This document shows positions 37,396-46,274 of a stretch of 64,000 nt of DNA, piece by piece. Under the pieces are notes generated by a model. That model did not search any database, had not been told where the DNA came from, and saw nothing but the letters and a program-made list of their open reading frames with translations. A program made the translations under genes and the position numbers. The first letter of the stretch is position 1; every line of letters starts with the position of its first letter. The stretch is taken from positions 76,809-140,808 of the forward strand of contig CALRQP020000006.1 of the NCBI GenBank assembly GCA_943370355.1, read 5' to 3'. The DNA comes from JADCGM01 sp943370355 (GTDB lineage: Bacteria; Pseudomonadota; Alphaproteobacteria; Sphingomonadales; Sphingomonadaceae).

Positions 37396-39624
37396 CTATC
37401 GAGCCGGACCGTTCGGGAGCCGCACATATCCGGTCACCGCGCTTGATCCTGACAGCAGCGTCCAATTGGTCGGCGTGCCACCCGGCTTCGGCGCTCCCAC
37501 CGGCAATCCCGGCGTCGCCGCCAAATAGCGGATTTCGACGTTCGTGTCCGGTGCTCGCTTGAAGCGGAATGCCAGACTGACGGGCGATGCCGATCCGTAG
37601 CGCAGGCCGGTCCAGTCGTCCGCCAAAAGCGTGACCGGATAGCCGTTCAGCGTCGGCGCTTCGAGCGGCTTGCTGCTGCGGATGGCGAGGCGGAGGCCGA
37701 TGATCGGCGGCGCGGCGATGCGCAGCGTCTCGCGCCCATCCGCACCTGCCGGCTCGGGTGTCAGCGTCAACAGCGACGCGGTCGTCTGGCCGCTCGGTGT
37801 GGTCAGCCATTTGAGGCGGCTCATCGGCTGCAGATCGAGCGGCATGACGCGGCCTTTCGGCAATTCGGACGCGCCCGACCATGTCGCCCAGCTGCCCGTG
37901 CCGGTCGTGCTGTCGGTCAGATGGAACAGGTCGCCGGGCCGGGGCTGGCGGGCGGAGAAGCCGCTGGTCAACGCGACGACCACGCCGCCAACCGTCGCGG
38001 CACCCAGCAAGACCAGCGATCCTGCCGCCGAGGCGCGACGCTGCCCGCTCCAGGCAAAGATCAGCGGGAACAGCAGCAGCAACGCGTGCAGTACTGCAAT
38101 CGCCAGCAGGCCCGGCGTCTCCGACCCCAGCGAGACATAGGCCTGCCGCGCCAGCTGCGCCGCGAGCGCGAACACGAGGCCGCCGGCTACCGCCGTCGAC
38201 CAGCCCGCCGCCGCCGAGTCCAGTCCGCGCCGCTCGGCGACAAGGCCGAGCACCGCTGCGATCAGCAGCGGCCATTCGAAGATATAGGCCCCGCCCGGCA
38301 CATAAAGCTGCAACAGCACCGACAGCAGGAGTGCCAGCAGCATCGTGCCGATCCACAGCCCCCAGCCGCCGATGGCGCGCCAGCGGCTCAGCCATTTGGC
38401 CATTGAAAGGGACCAACCGGTCGCAACGGCAATGTAGATCGCAAATAGCGGCGTCAGTTCGGCGAGCATCTCACGGTCGCCAATGACACCAACGCCGTGG
38501 AGCAGAGTCCGCAGCCCGAACAGCAACCCGAATACGCCCGCGACCGTGACCAGCGCGCCGATCAGTCCGAGCAGCACGCGCCCGATGCCCGTCCTGGTCC
38601 GCACCGCCAGCAGCCCGACCAGCGCTGCGCCACCCACGACCAGCAGCCAGCCGAAGCCGAGCGGATAATGCGCGACGGTTTGGCCGAACAGGTCGAAATA
38701 GGCCGAATCGCTGCCGCGGTCCGGCAGTCTGTCGGCAAAGGCCAGCGCCTGCGTCATCGACAGGCCGAACTCGCCGAGATGCTGGAGCGACCCCCGGTCG
38801 ATGTTCGCCGCGCTGTCGGTCGGATTGTGATAATCGAACTGCCCGCCGACGAACGCCGAATTGATCCCGGCAATGCCCGCATCGAGCGACACCGACAGGT
38901 CGGTGTCATTGGGCAGCAGCTTGTAGATCGCGTCGGTCAGGCTCGACCCCGCCGGATGCGGCGCATGCGTCGCCCATAGCCGGATCAGCTCGGCATTGCC
39001 CGGCGAGGTCTGGAACATCGTCGCCCGGCCCGCTGACCCCCGCGCCTCGACATTGACGACGATGCCGACATGCTTGGCGAGCCGGTGCTCCTTGAAGAAA
39101 GCCGTCGCGCCGAGCAGGCCAAGTTCCTCGCCGTCGGTGAACAGGAAGATCACGTCGCGCTTCGGCTGCGGCCCGCGCGCCATCTGCCGCGCGGTGTCCA
39201 GCGTAACCGACGTCCCCGCCCCGTCGTCGCTCGCGCCGAACGAGTAAGGCACCGCGTCATAATGCGCCATCAGCGCGACCGCTGGCGTCGTCCGGTCCGT
39301 CCCCGGCAGCACCGCGACGATGTTGTCGACGGGTGCCGCAAGAATGCCCGGCCATTTGACCGACTGCCGCACCGCGAACGCATGCTGGATCTCGACCTCG
39401 AGCCCCGCCTTGCGCAGTTCGCCCGCCAGCCAGTCGCGCACCCGCGCTGCCTCGGGCGACCCGCTGACATGCGGCTTGGCGGAAATCGCGCGCACCGTCT
39501 CCATCGCCCGCTCGGCCGAAAAGCCCGTCGCACCCGTCGGCTGCGGTGCCGGCGTCATCTCCGCCCAGGCCGCGATCAGGAACGCGGCAAGGAGCGTCAG
39601 CGGTAGCGCGAGCAATTTGAACAT
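37396..39624 (-). CDS. M28-family zinc peptidase with multi-spanning membrane domain
   Basis: The N-terminal catalytic domain has all M28 zinc ligands: His121 (LMAHYDAVP), the Asp pair 133/134 (ASDDGAG), Glu166-Glu167 (TDGEELG, general base and ligand), Glu193 (NVEARG) and a late His (QFDYHNPTDS). A signal anchor begins the protein. About eight hydrophobic helices follow the catalytic domain (residues 330-600), then a soluble C-terminal domain. The family includes aminopeptidases and the ER protein Fxna/ERMP1 with the same peptidase-plus-membrane layout. The active site should face the periplasm. The gene seems monocistronic. Confidence 0.88.
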   Translation of the reverse strand: MFKLLALPLTLLAAFLIAAWAEMTPAPQPTGATGFSAERAMETVRAISAKPHVSGSPEAARVRDWLAGELRKAGLEVEIQHAFAVRQSVKWPGILAAPVDNIVAVLPGTDRTTPAVALMAHYDAVPYSFGASDDGAGTSVTLDTARQMARGPQPKRDVIFLFTDGEELGLLGATAFFKEHRLAKHVGIVVNVEARGSAGRATMFQTSPGNAELIRLWATHAPHPAGSSLTDAIYKLLPNDTDLSVSLDAGIAGINSAFVGGQFDYHNPTDSAANIDRGSLQHLGEFGLSMTQALAFADRLPDRGSDSAYFDLFGQTVAHYPLGFGWLLVVGGAALVGLLAVRTRTGIGRVLLGLIGALVTVAGVFGLLFGLRTLLHGVGVIGDREMLAELTPLFAIYIAVATGWSLSMAKWLSRWRAIGGWGLWIGTMLLALLLSVLLQLYVPGGAYIFEWPLLIAAVLGLVAERRGLDSAAAGWSTAVAGGLVFALAAQLARQAYVSLGSETPGLLAIAVLHALLLLFPLIFAWSGQRRASAAGSLVLLGAATVGGVVVALTSGFSARQPRPGDLFHLTDSTTGTGSWATWSGASELPKGRVMPLDLQPMSRLKWLTTPSGQTTASLLTLTPEPAGADGRETLRIAAPPIIGLRLAIRSSKPLEAPTLNGYPVTLLADDWTGLRYGSASPVSLAFRFKRAPDTNVEIRYLAATPGLPVGAPKPGGTPTNWTLLSGSSAVTGYVRLPNGPAR

Positions 39625-39671
39625 CGGTCCCCCCGGATTTGGCAGGACTATGCGGCGGTTGGGCCGCTCTG

Positions 39672-40718
39672 TCAGCCCCGCCCGATGAGCTTCCGCGCCA
39701 TCGCATCGGCAACCGCATCGGTCGGCGTCGCCGTCGCATCCGATTCAGCGAAGATTGCCCCCAGGCGCCCTTCGATTTCGGCGATCTGTTTGGTCACCGC
39801 CGCCGCGTCGCCGCTCCCAAGATACTCGGCCACGACATTGATGATGCCGCCCGCGTTGATGACATAGTCCGGCGCATAAAGGATGCCGCGCGCATGCAGC
39901 CGCGCGCCGTCATCGGGCGTCGCCAGCTGGTTGTTCGCGGCCCCCGCGACGATCGCGACATTCAGCGCCGGGATCGACTTGGCATCGAGCACCGCCCCGA
40001 GCGCACAGGGGCTGAACACGTCCGCAGCCACCGACGCGATTTCCGCGACACCGGTATGCTGCCCGCCGAACTCCGCCGCGGCGCGCCACGCCTTGCCCTC
40101 GTCGATGTCGGCCACCGTCAGCTTCGCGCCCACGGCCGCGAGCTTGCCGGCCAGCGCATAGCCGACCGAGCCGAGCCCCTGGATCGCGATATGCACACCG
40201 CTCAGATCGTCACGCCCCAGCTTGTGGCGCACCGCAGCGCGCACGCCGAGGAACACACCCTCCGCCGTCGACGGCCCCGGGTTGCCGCCCGCCTTGCCGC
40301 CCGACACCGGCAGGCCCGACACATATCGCGTGCGCCGCGAGATCACCGTCATGTCCTGGTCGGACATGCCGACATCCTCGGCGGTCACATAGGCGCCGCC
40401 CAGCGAGTTGATCGCACTGCCGAACGCCTCGAGGAACGCCTCGCTCTTGTTCGGCGTGGCCCCCTTCAAGATGACCGCCTTACCGCCGCCCATCGGCAGC
40501 CCGGCCATGGCATTTTTGTAGCTCATGCCGCGCGACAGCCGAAGCGCGTCGGTCAGCGCCGCATCCTCATTCGCATAGGACCAATAACGCGCGCCGCCTG
40601 CCGCCGGCCCGAGATGGGTCGAGTGGATCGCGATGATCGCACGCAGGCCAGTCGCGGTATCGGTGAAAAAATGAACACCCTCGTGGGCATCGAAATCGGT
40701 CGCGCCGAACACCGCCAT
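39672..40718 (-). CDS. Leu/Glu/Phe/Val-type amino acid dehydrogenase
   Basis: The 348-residue enzyme oxidatively deaminates an amino acid with NAD(P). The substrate pocket motif GLPMGGGKAVI contains Lys80, with Lys68 (GMSYKNAMAG) as the second catalytic-site lysine, and the Rossmann motif is GLGSVGYALAG. Size and sequence are closest to the leucine/phenylalanine dehydrogenase branch, so branched-chain amino acid degradation is likely, in keeping with the bkd genes at 54-58 kb. The ATG at 40718 gives the family's usual N-terminus (MAVFGATDFDAHE). Confidence 0.88.
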   Translation of the reverse strand: MAVFGATDFDAHEGVHFFTDTATGLRAIIAIHSTHLGPAAGGARYWSYANEDAALTDALRLSRGMSYKNAMAGLPMGGGKAVILKGATPNKSEAFLEAFGSAINSLGGAYVTAEDVGMSDQDMTVISRRTRYVSGLPVSGGKAGGNPGPSTAEGVFLGVRAAVRHKLGRDDLSGVHIAIQGLGSVGYALAGKLAAVGAKLTVADIDEGKAWRAAAEFGGQHTGVAEIASVAADVFSPCALGAVLDAKSIPALNVAIVAGAANNQLATPDDGARLHARGILYAPDYVINAGGIINVVAEYLGSGDAAAVTKQIAEIEGRLGAIFAESDATATPTDAVADAMARKLIGRG

Positions 40719-40799
40719 CGCCGAACACTCCAAGCAATAATGTTTCAAGCGCGCGCAATAAACGAACGGGGCCGATTTGCAACGGCAGACAGGGGAGGA

Positions 40800-40877
40800 T
40801 GGGGCGACCGACGGGGATTGAACCCGCAACCTCCGGTACCACAAACCGGCGCTCTAACCAATTGAGCTACGGTCGCC
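40800..40877 (-). tRNA. tRNA-His (GTG anticodon)
   Basis: The cloverleaf folds fully: acceptor stem GCGACCG/CGGTCGC with the histidine-specific extra pair G-1:C73, D-arm AGCTC...GAGC, anticodon stem CCGGT/ACCGG with loop TTGTGGT, and T-loop TTCAATC. The CCA end is encoded (40800-40802). It stands alone between the amino acid dehydrogenase and glnB. Confidence 0.97.
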
Positions 40878-41071
40878 ACGGCGTGTCCGATATAACCGTC
40901 ACGCGAGGGAGCGCAGATACGGCCCCGTCCGTTGACCGTCAAGGCGAGCCGCGACCTGGGAGCGAGACGTCACCCTGCGGCACAGGCTGCATTGCCTGAA
41001 AATGCGGCAGTGCTGCCGTAGAGCTAAGCAAACACCGCCGGCTTTGGTCGCCGTCCCCTCTATGGCCCGTC

Positions 41072-41087
41072 TGGCACGAACCGTGCA
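41072..41087 (+). promoter_or_regulatory. Sigma-54 (RpoN) promoter of glnB-glnA
   Basis: TGGCACG-N4-GTGCA matches the -24/-12 consensus TGGCACG-N4-TTGCA except for one base, with the invariant GG (41073-41074) and GC (41085-41086) twelve bases apart. It lies 89 bases before the glnB start. Nitrogen control through NtrC and RpoN is the expected mode for this operon. An NtrC enhancer was not identified with certainty. Confidence 0.75.
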
Positions 41088-41175
41088 GAACGCGCGCTAC
41101 GGGCGTGCTTTATGCGCGCCGACATGGACGCGCCGGCTACAAACGCATGCACAGAAAAATGGGGGCACCGGTCTC

Positions 41176-41514
41176 GTGAAAAAAATCGAAGCGATCATCA
41201 AGCCGTTCAAGCTCGACGAAGTGAAGGAGGCGCTGCACGAAGTCGGCGTGTCGGGGATCACCGTCGTCGAGGCCAAGGGCTTCGGCCGCCAGAAGGGCCA
41301 TACCGAACTCTACCGCGGTGCCGAATATATCGTCGACTTCCTGCCCAAGGTGAAGCTTGAGGTCGTCGTCGATGACAATCAGGTCGATCGCGTGCTGGAG
41401 GCCATCGCCAATGCCGCGCGCACCGGGCGCATCGGCGACGGCAAGATTTTCGTGTCGCCGATCGAGACCGCGATCCGCATCCGTACCGGCGAGCGCGACA
41501 GCGACGCCATCTAG
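41176..41514 (+). CDS. glnB: Nitrogen regulatory protein P-II
   Basis: PII signals nitrogen and carbon status by binding ATP/ADP and 2-oxoglutarate, and controls NtrB and adenylylation of glutamine synthetase. The 112-residue product has the T-loop with uridylylation site Tyr51 (RGAEYIVDF), the B-loop TGRIGDGKIFV and the C-terminal IRTGERDSDAI. A GTG start at 41176 gives the usual VKKIEAIIKPFK beginning. It lies 32 bases upstream of glnA, the normal alphaproteobacterial pair, behind a sigma-54 promoter. Confidence 0.97.
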   Translation: MKKIEAIIKPFKLDEVKEALHEVGVSGITVVEAKGFGRQKGHTELYRGAEYIVDFLPKVKLEVVVDDNQVDRVLEAIANAARTGRIGDGKIFVSPIETAIRIRTGERDSDAI

Positions 41515-41546
41515 TTCAAGACCAAGCGAGCAAGGGGACTATTTCA

Positions 41547-42959
<1,413 letters not shown>

Positions 42960-42969
42960 GGCGGCGCGT

Positions 42970-42990
42970 CCCCTCCCTACCGGGGAGGGG
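42970..42990. repeat. Hairpin after glnA
   Basis: CCCCTCCC (42970-42977) pairs with GGGAGGGG in the right arm (42982-42990) across a short loop, ten bases after the glnA stop. It resembles the nested hairpins near 19507-19620 and may be the same class of element. Confidence 0.55.
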
Positions 42991-43005
42991 CGACTCGCAA
43001 AGTGA

Positions 43006-43040
43006 GCGGGGGTGAGCAACACCGCCCCCGCTTTCTTTTT
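43006..43040 (+). terminator. Rho-independent terminator of glnB-glnA
   Basis: GCGGGGG (43006-43012) and CCCCCGC (43025-43031) form a seven-pair GC stem, followed directly by TTTCTTTTT (43032-43040). Position and form are those of an intrinsic terminator on the plus strand. Confidence 0.85.
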
Positions 43041-43106
43041 GCCCGCTCGCCCCGGCGACAGGACCGACGAAGCGGCGGCTTTGCCGACCGCTCCCCTCCT
43101 CCGACC

Positions 43107-43439
43107 CTACCGCGCCATCGCCCAAACCGCGACCAGCGCCACCGCCGCAATCGCGACCATGCCATGGGTCAGCATGATCATCCCGGCGCTCTCCGGCAGC
43201 GATTTCGCGGTCAGCGGCACCGCCATCCCTGACACCAGCGCCGCGACAACCATGCCAATGGCCAGCCCGGACGGCGCCCGCGCCGCAATCAGTGCAAGGT
43301 CGAGCAGCAGCGCGCCGCCGAGCAGGTGGAGCGCCCGCGTCGCCCGGTGCGGCCGGATGCCCCAGGCATGGCGCAACCCCATCCACATTCCGACCGCGGC
43401 CATCGCCACCGCCAGCCCGCCCGCCAGTCGCTCGATCAT
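43107..43439 (-). CDS. Hypothetical membrane protein, about four helices
   Basis: The 110-residue product is almost entirely hydrophobic, with helices near residues 5-22, 37-54, 57-74 and 87-107 and few charges. GGAGGGG four bases before the ATG at 43439 supports the start. It is convergent with glnA and divergent from the adhesin gene. No family recognised. Confidence 0.7.
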   Translation of the reverse strand: MIERLAGGLAVAMAAVGMWMGLRHAWGIRPHRATRALHLLGGALLLDLALIAARAPSGLAIGMVVAALVSGMAVPLTAKSLPESAGMIMLTHGMVAIAAVALVAVWAMAR

Positions 43440-43602
43440 CGCCCCTCCGTCGCAGCAAATTCTTCCACAGAGCCGCAAAACCCGCCACGACTTTTCACCC
43501 GGACCTCCTGCGACATTCACGCCCCCGCAACGACATTTACCTATCGTTCGATCGTAGCTAGGCTCCGCGGCGGGTTGGGGAACTTCAACAGGGAGGATCA
43601 GC

Positions 43603-44922
43603 ATGATGACGAGTTCTATCGGCCGCAGCGGACTGCTCGCGGCGTCGGCAATTGCGGCGCTGTGCTGCACGGCACCCGCTGCAGCGCAGGTGATGCTCGG
43701 CACAGGCGCAGTCGCCGCCGCGCCAAATTCGGTCGCCATCGGCGATGGGGCCACCACTGCATCTGGCGTGACGCCCTCGGGTGCCGCCTCGCTCGGCACC
43801 TCAGTTGCGATTGGCAATCTCGCAGCCGCAACCAATGAGGATGCGGTGGCCGTCGGCGACAAGGCGGCAGCTTCAGGCTTCCACTCGACAGCCGTCGGCG
43901 GCGAGTCGGTCGCATCGGGCACAGGCGCACAGGCATTCGGGTGGCAGGCAAGTGCGTCTGCCCAGTTCGCGACCGCCGCCGGCCACCAGGCCAACGCCTC
44001 GGCCGTTCGCGCAACGGCCGTCGGCAAAAGCTCGGTCGCCTCAGGCCTGCAATCGTCAGCATTCGGCAATCTCGCGACCGCGGGTGCGATCAGTTCGGTG
44101 GCGATCGGCAACGGCGCGACAACCGCAGATGGCGTCACGCCGTCCGGCGTTGCGTCGCTGGGCACCTCCGTCGCCGTCGGCAACCTTGCCACGGCCACCG
44201 CCGAAGATGCGGTCGCCATCGGCGACCAGGCAGCGGCATCGGGCTTCCATTCGACCGCTGTCGGCGGTGAATCCGTCGCATCGGCGACGGGCGCACAGGC
44301 CTTCGGCTGGCAGTCGCGCGCGACGGCGACGACTTCGCTGTCGGTCGGCCATCAGGCGCTCGCAAGCGGCGTGTCGGCCAGCGCCATCGGCAAGAACACC
44401 GTCGCATCGGGCGCGCGGTCAACGGCGGTCGGCTTTGGCGCGACCGCCACTGCCGACGATCAGGTCGTCCTCGGTGGCACTGGCAGCTCGGTACGAATCG
44501 GCGACATCGCCGCCAGCACCGCCGCTCAGACCGCTGCCTCGGTTGGCGTAGCGACGGTCGATGCCAACGGCGTTCTCGGCCGCAACACGACCCTGCTCCC
44601 GGCCCTGACGACCGCGCAGGGCCAGATCACGACGCTGCAGGGCCAGACGGCGGCGCTGTTCAATCTGGCAGACATCAATCGTCAGGACATCCGCAAGGCC
44701 AATGAGGGCGTCGCCATGGCGTTGGCGATGGAGACGCCGGCGATTCCCGCAGGTGCCTCCTTCGCGCTGTCGGGCGGCTTCGGCTATTTCCAGAACCGCG
44801 GTGCGTTCAGCTCGGCCGTTTCCGCGCGGGTCGGCGAAATGTCGTCGGTTTCGGCCGGATTGGGCGTCGGACTCGATTCGGGTGAAGTCGGCGCTCGCGC
44901 CGGGTTCCAGGTCGCTTGGTAA
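43603..44922 (+). CDS. Trimeric-autotransporter-like surface protein (Hep_Hag repeats)
   Basis: A signal peptide (about 1-29) is followed by many left-handed beta-roll repeats of the YadA head type (NSVAIGDGA, HSTAVGG, ATAVGKSSVASG). A short neck/stalk (LTTAQGQITTLQGQTAALFNLADIN) then leads to a C-terminal segment ending in alternating strands and a terminal Trp (GVGLDSGEVGARAGFQVAW), like a YadA membrane anchor. At 439 residues it is small for the family. Residues 43-155 and 165-277 are near-copies. It probably forms a trimeric cell-surface adhesin. Export might involve the TamA/TamB or Bam machinery. Confidence 0.85.
   Translation: MMTSSIGRSGLLAASAIAALCCTAPAAAQVMLGTGAVAAAPNSVAIGDGATTASGVTPSGAASLGTSVAIGNLAAATNEDAVAVGDKAAASGFHSTAVGGESVASGTGAQAFGWQASASAQFATAAGHQANASAVRATAVGKSSVASGLQSSAFGNLATAGAISSVAIGNGATTADGVTPSGVASLGTSVAVGNLATATAEDAVAIGDQAAASGFHSTAVGGESVASATGAQAFGWQSRATATTSLSVGHQALASGVSASAIGKNTVASGARSTAVGFGATATADDQVVLGGTGSSVRIGDIAASTAAQTAASVGVATVDANGVLGRNTTLLPALTTAQGQITTLQGQTAALFNLADINRQDIRKANEGVAMALAMETPAIPAGASFALSGGFGYFQNRGAFSSAVSARVGEMSSVSAGLGVGLDSGEVGARAGFQVAW
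43729..44433 (+). repeat. Tandem internal duplication in the adhesin gene
   Basis: Codons 43-155 (43729-44067) and 165-277 (44095-44433) encode near-identical 113-residue blocks with a 366-base period. Both contain GVTPSG, ASLGTSVA, HSTAVGGESVAS and GAQAFGWQ at matching positions. The DNA copies have diverged at many third positions, so the duplication is not recent. Confidence 0.85.
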
Positions 44923-45458
44923 TCCGGACCAAACGGACGGGAAGGCCGGGGCGTCATGCCCCGGCCGGCCTGTTTGCACTTGCGGTGCTGTCGCTTGCCG
45001 CCGGACCGCTCGTCGCCCAGACACCGCCCCCAAGCGCGGCCGCGCCATCGCCTGTACCCGTCCCCGGCGCGATGGAGCTGTCGAAAATGGTCTGGAGCAC
45101 GATGCTCGCCATCGATCAGGCGAACCGCTCCGGCAATTATTCGGTGCTGCGCGACCTCGGTGCACCGGGCTTTCAGGCGAACAATGATGCGGCGCAGCTC
45201 GCTGCGATCTTCGCGTCGCTGCGCCGGCAGGATATCGATCTTGCGAACACCATCCTGCTGACACCGACCTGGAGCGCGACCCCAGCGATGGCCGCGCCCG
45301 ATGTTCTGCGCCTGCAAGGACAATTCGGCCTGCGTCCGACGGCGATCAGCTTCGACCTCTATTATCAATGGACCAGCGGTCGCTGGAAATTGTTCGGCGT
45401 TGCGATCAACCCGATTTCGCTGGCAACGGTGCAACCCCAGGCCAAGCCGTCCCGTTAG
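44916..45458 (+). CDS. Secreted hypothetical protein (about 180 residues)
   Basis: A hydrophobic N-terminal segment (GLFALAVLSLAAGPLVAQT) is a signal peptide, followed by a Pro/Ala linker and a compact domain (SGNYSVLRDLGAPGFQ; ISFDLYYQWTSGRWKLFGVAIN). The last part resembles SnoaL/NTF2-like or DUF4864-type folds that measure a small cavity, but the match is not firm. The start is taken as the TTG at 44916, which overlaps the adhesin stop, because no ATG occurs before the signal peptide. Co-transcription with the adhesin is likely. Confidence 0.65.
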   Translation: MVIRTKRTGRPGRHAPAGLFALAVLSLAAGPLVAQTPPPSAAAPSPVPVPGAMELSKMVWSTMLAIDQANRSGNYSVLRDLGAPGFQANNDAAQLAAIFASLRRQDIDLANTILLTPTWSATPAMAAPDVLRLQGQFGLRPTAISFDLYYQWTSGRWKLFGVAINPISLATVQPQAKPSR

Positions 45459-45504
45459 GCACTGGACCCGCCGCCGCTCCCCGGTGTAAGTGCGCCGCCT
45501 TGCG

Positions 45505-45594
45505 GGAGCGGTGGCCGAGCGGTTGAAGGCGCACGCCTGGAAAGTGTGTAAGGGTGAAAGCTCTTCGAGGGTTCGAATCCCTCTCGCTCCGCCA
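45505..45594 (+). tRNA. tRNA-Ser (GGA anticodon)
   Basis: A class II tRNA with a long variable arm: acceptor GGAGCGG/TCGCTCC, D-arm GCCGAGCGGTTGAAGGC, anticodon stem CACGC/GTGTG with loop CTGGAAA (anticodon GGA), variable arm around AGGGTGAAAGCTCT, T-loop TTCGAAT, and an encoded GCCA end. It converges with eda. Confidence 0.97.
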
Positions 45595-45647
45595 AAAGCC
45601 AATGCGGCTCCATGGTCCGACAGCAATACGCGTTCGCGGTGCGCCTT

Positions 45648-46274
45648 TCAGTTCAATCGCGAAACGGCCGCTGTTGCACGCCCTGTGACTGCAGCCCAAT
45701 CCGTATCTCCCGGCCGTGCGATCCAAGTTCCGCCGACGCACAGCACTTGCGGGATCGCCAACCACGACGGTGCATTGTCGAGCGTCACACCGCCGGTGGG
45801 GCAGAATCGTGCGTCGGCGAACGGGCCGGTCAGGGCCTTGAGGGCCGCCGTCCCGCCATTCGCCTCGGCGGGAAAGAATTTGAAGTGGGTCAGACCGAGG
45901 TCGAGCCCGCGCATGATGTCGCCGGCATTGGCGATCCCGGGCAGGAAGGCGCAGCCCCGTTCGCCAACCGCGCGACCAAGCCGGTCGGTCAGGCCCGGCG
46001 ATACGATAAATTTCGCCCCAGCGCTCAGCGCCGCATCCAACTGCGCGGCGTTCAGGACGGTGCCAGCGCCAACCACGGCGCCTTCCACCGCAGCCATCTC
46101 GGCAATGACCTCCAGCGCCGCCGGGGTTCTGAGCGTCACCTCCAGCGCGAACAGGCCGCCGGCCACGAGTGCCTCGGCAAGTGGGCGGGCATGCGCCACG
46201 TCCTCGACGACCAGCACGGGAATGACCGGGGCAAGCCGCATGACCTGTTCGACGTTCAAGACTTTCCCTTTCAC
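45648..46274 (-). CDS. eda: 2-dehydro-3-deoxyphosphogluconate (KDPG) aldolase
   Basis: Eda splits KDPG into pyruvate and glyceraldehyde 3-phosphate, the last Entner-Doudoroff step. The 208-residue product has the catalytic Glu in ALEVTLRTPAAL, the Schiff-base lysine in THFKFFPAEANGG, and CPTGGV. The start is the GTG at 46274, which overlaps the edd stop by four bases (GTGA), giving translational coupling. It is the last gene of zwf-pgl-edd-eda. Confidence 0.96.
   Translation of the reverse strand: MKGKVLNVEQVMRLAPVIPVLVVEDVAHARPLAEALVAGGLFALEVTLRTPAALEVIAEMAAVEGAVVGAGTVLNAAQLDAALSAGAKFIVSPGLTDRLGRAVGERGCAFLPGIANAGDIMRGLDLGLTHFKFFPAEANGGTAALKALTGPFADARFCPTGGVTLDNAPSWLAIPQVLCVGGTWIARPGDTDWAAVTGRATAAVSRLN

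Noticed and set aside
37087..37446. Plus-strand frame after tamB
   Set aside because: The product lacks any domain or hydrophobic pattern; the minus-strand frame 37122-37289 encodes a clean two-helix protein instead.
43729..44433. Regular repeats considered as a CRISPR array
   Set aside because: They are in-frame codons of a beta-roll protein with a 366-base period, not short direct repeats with unique spacers.
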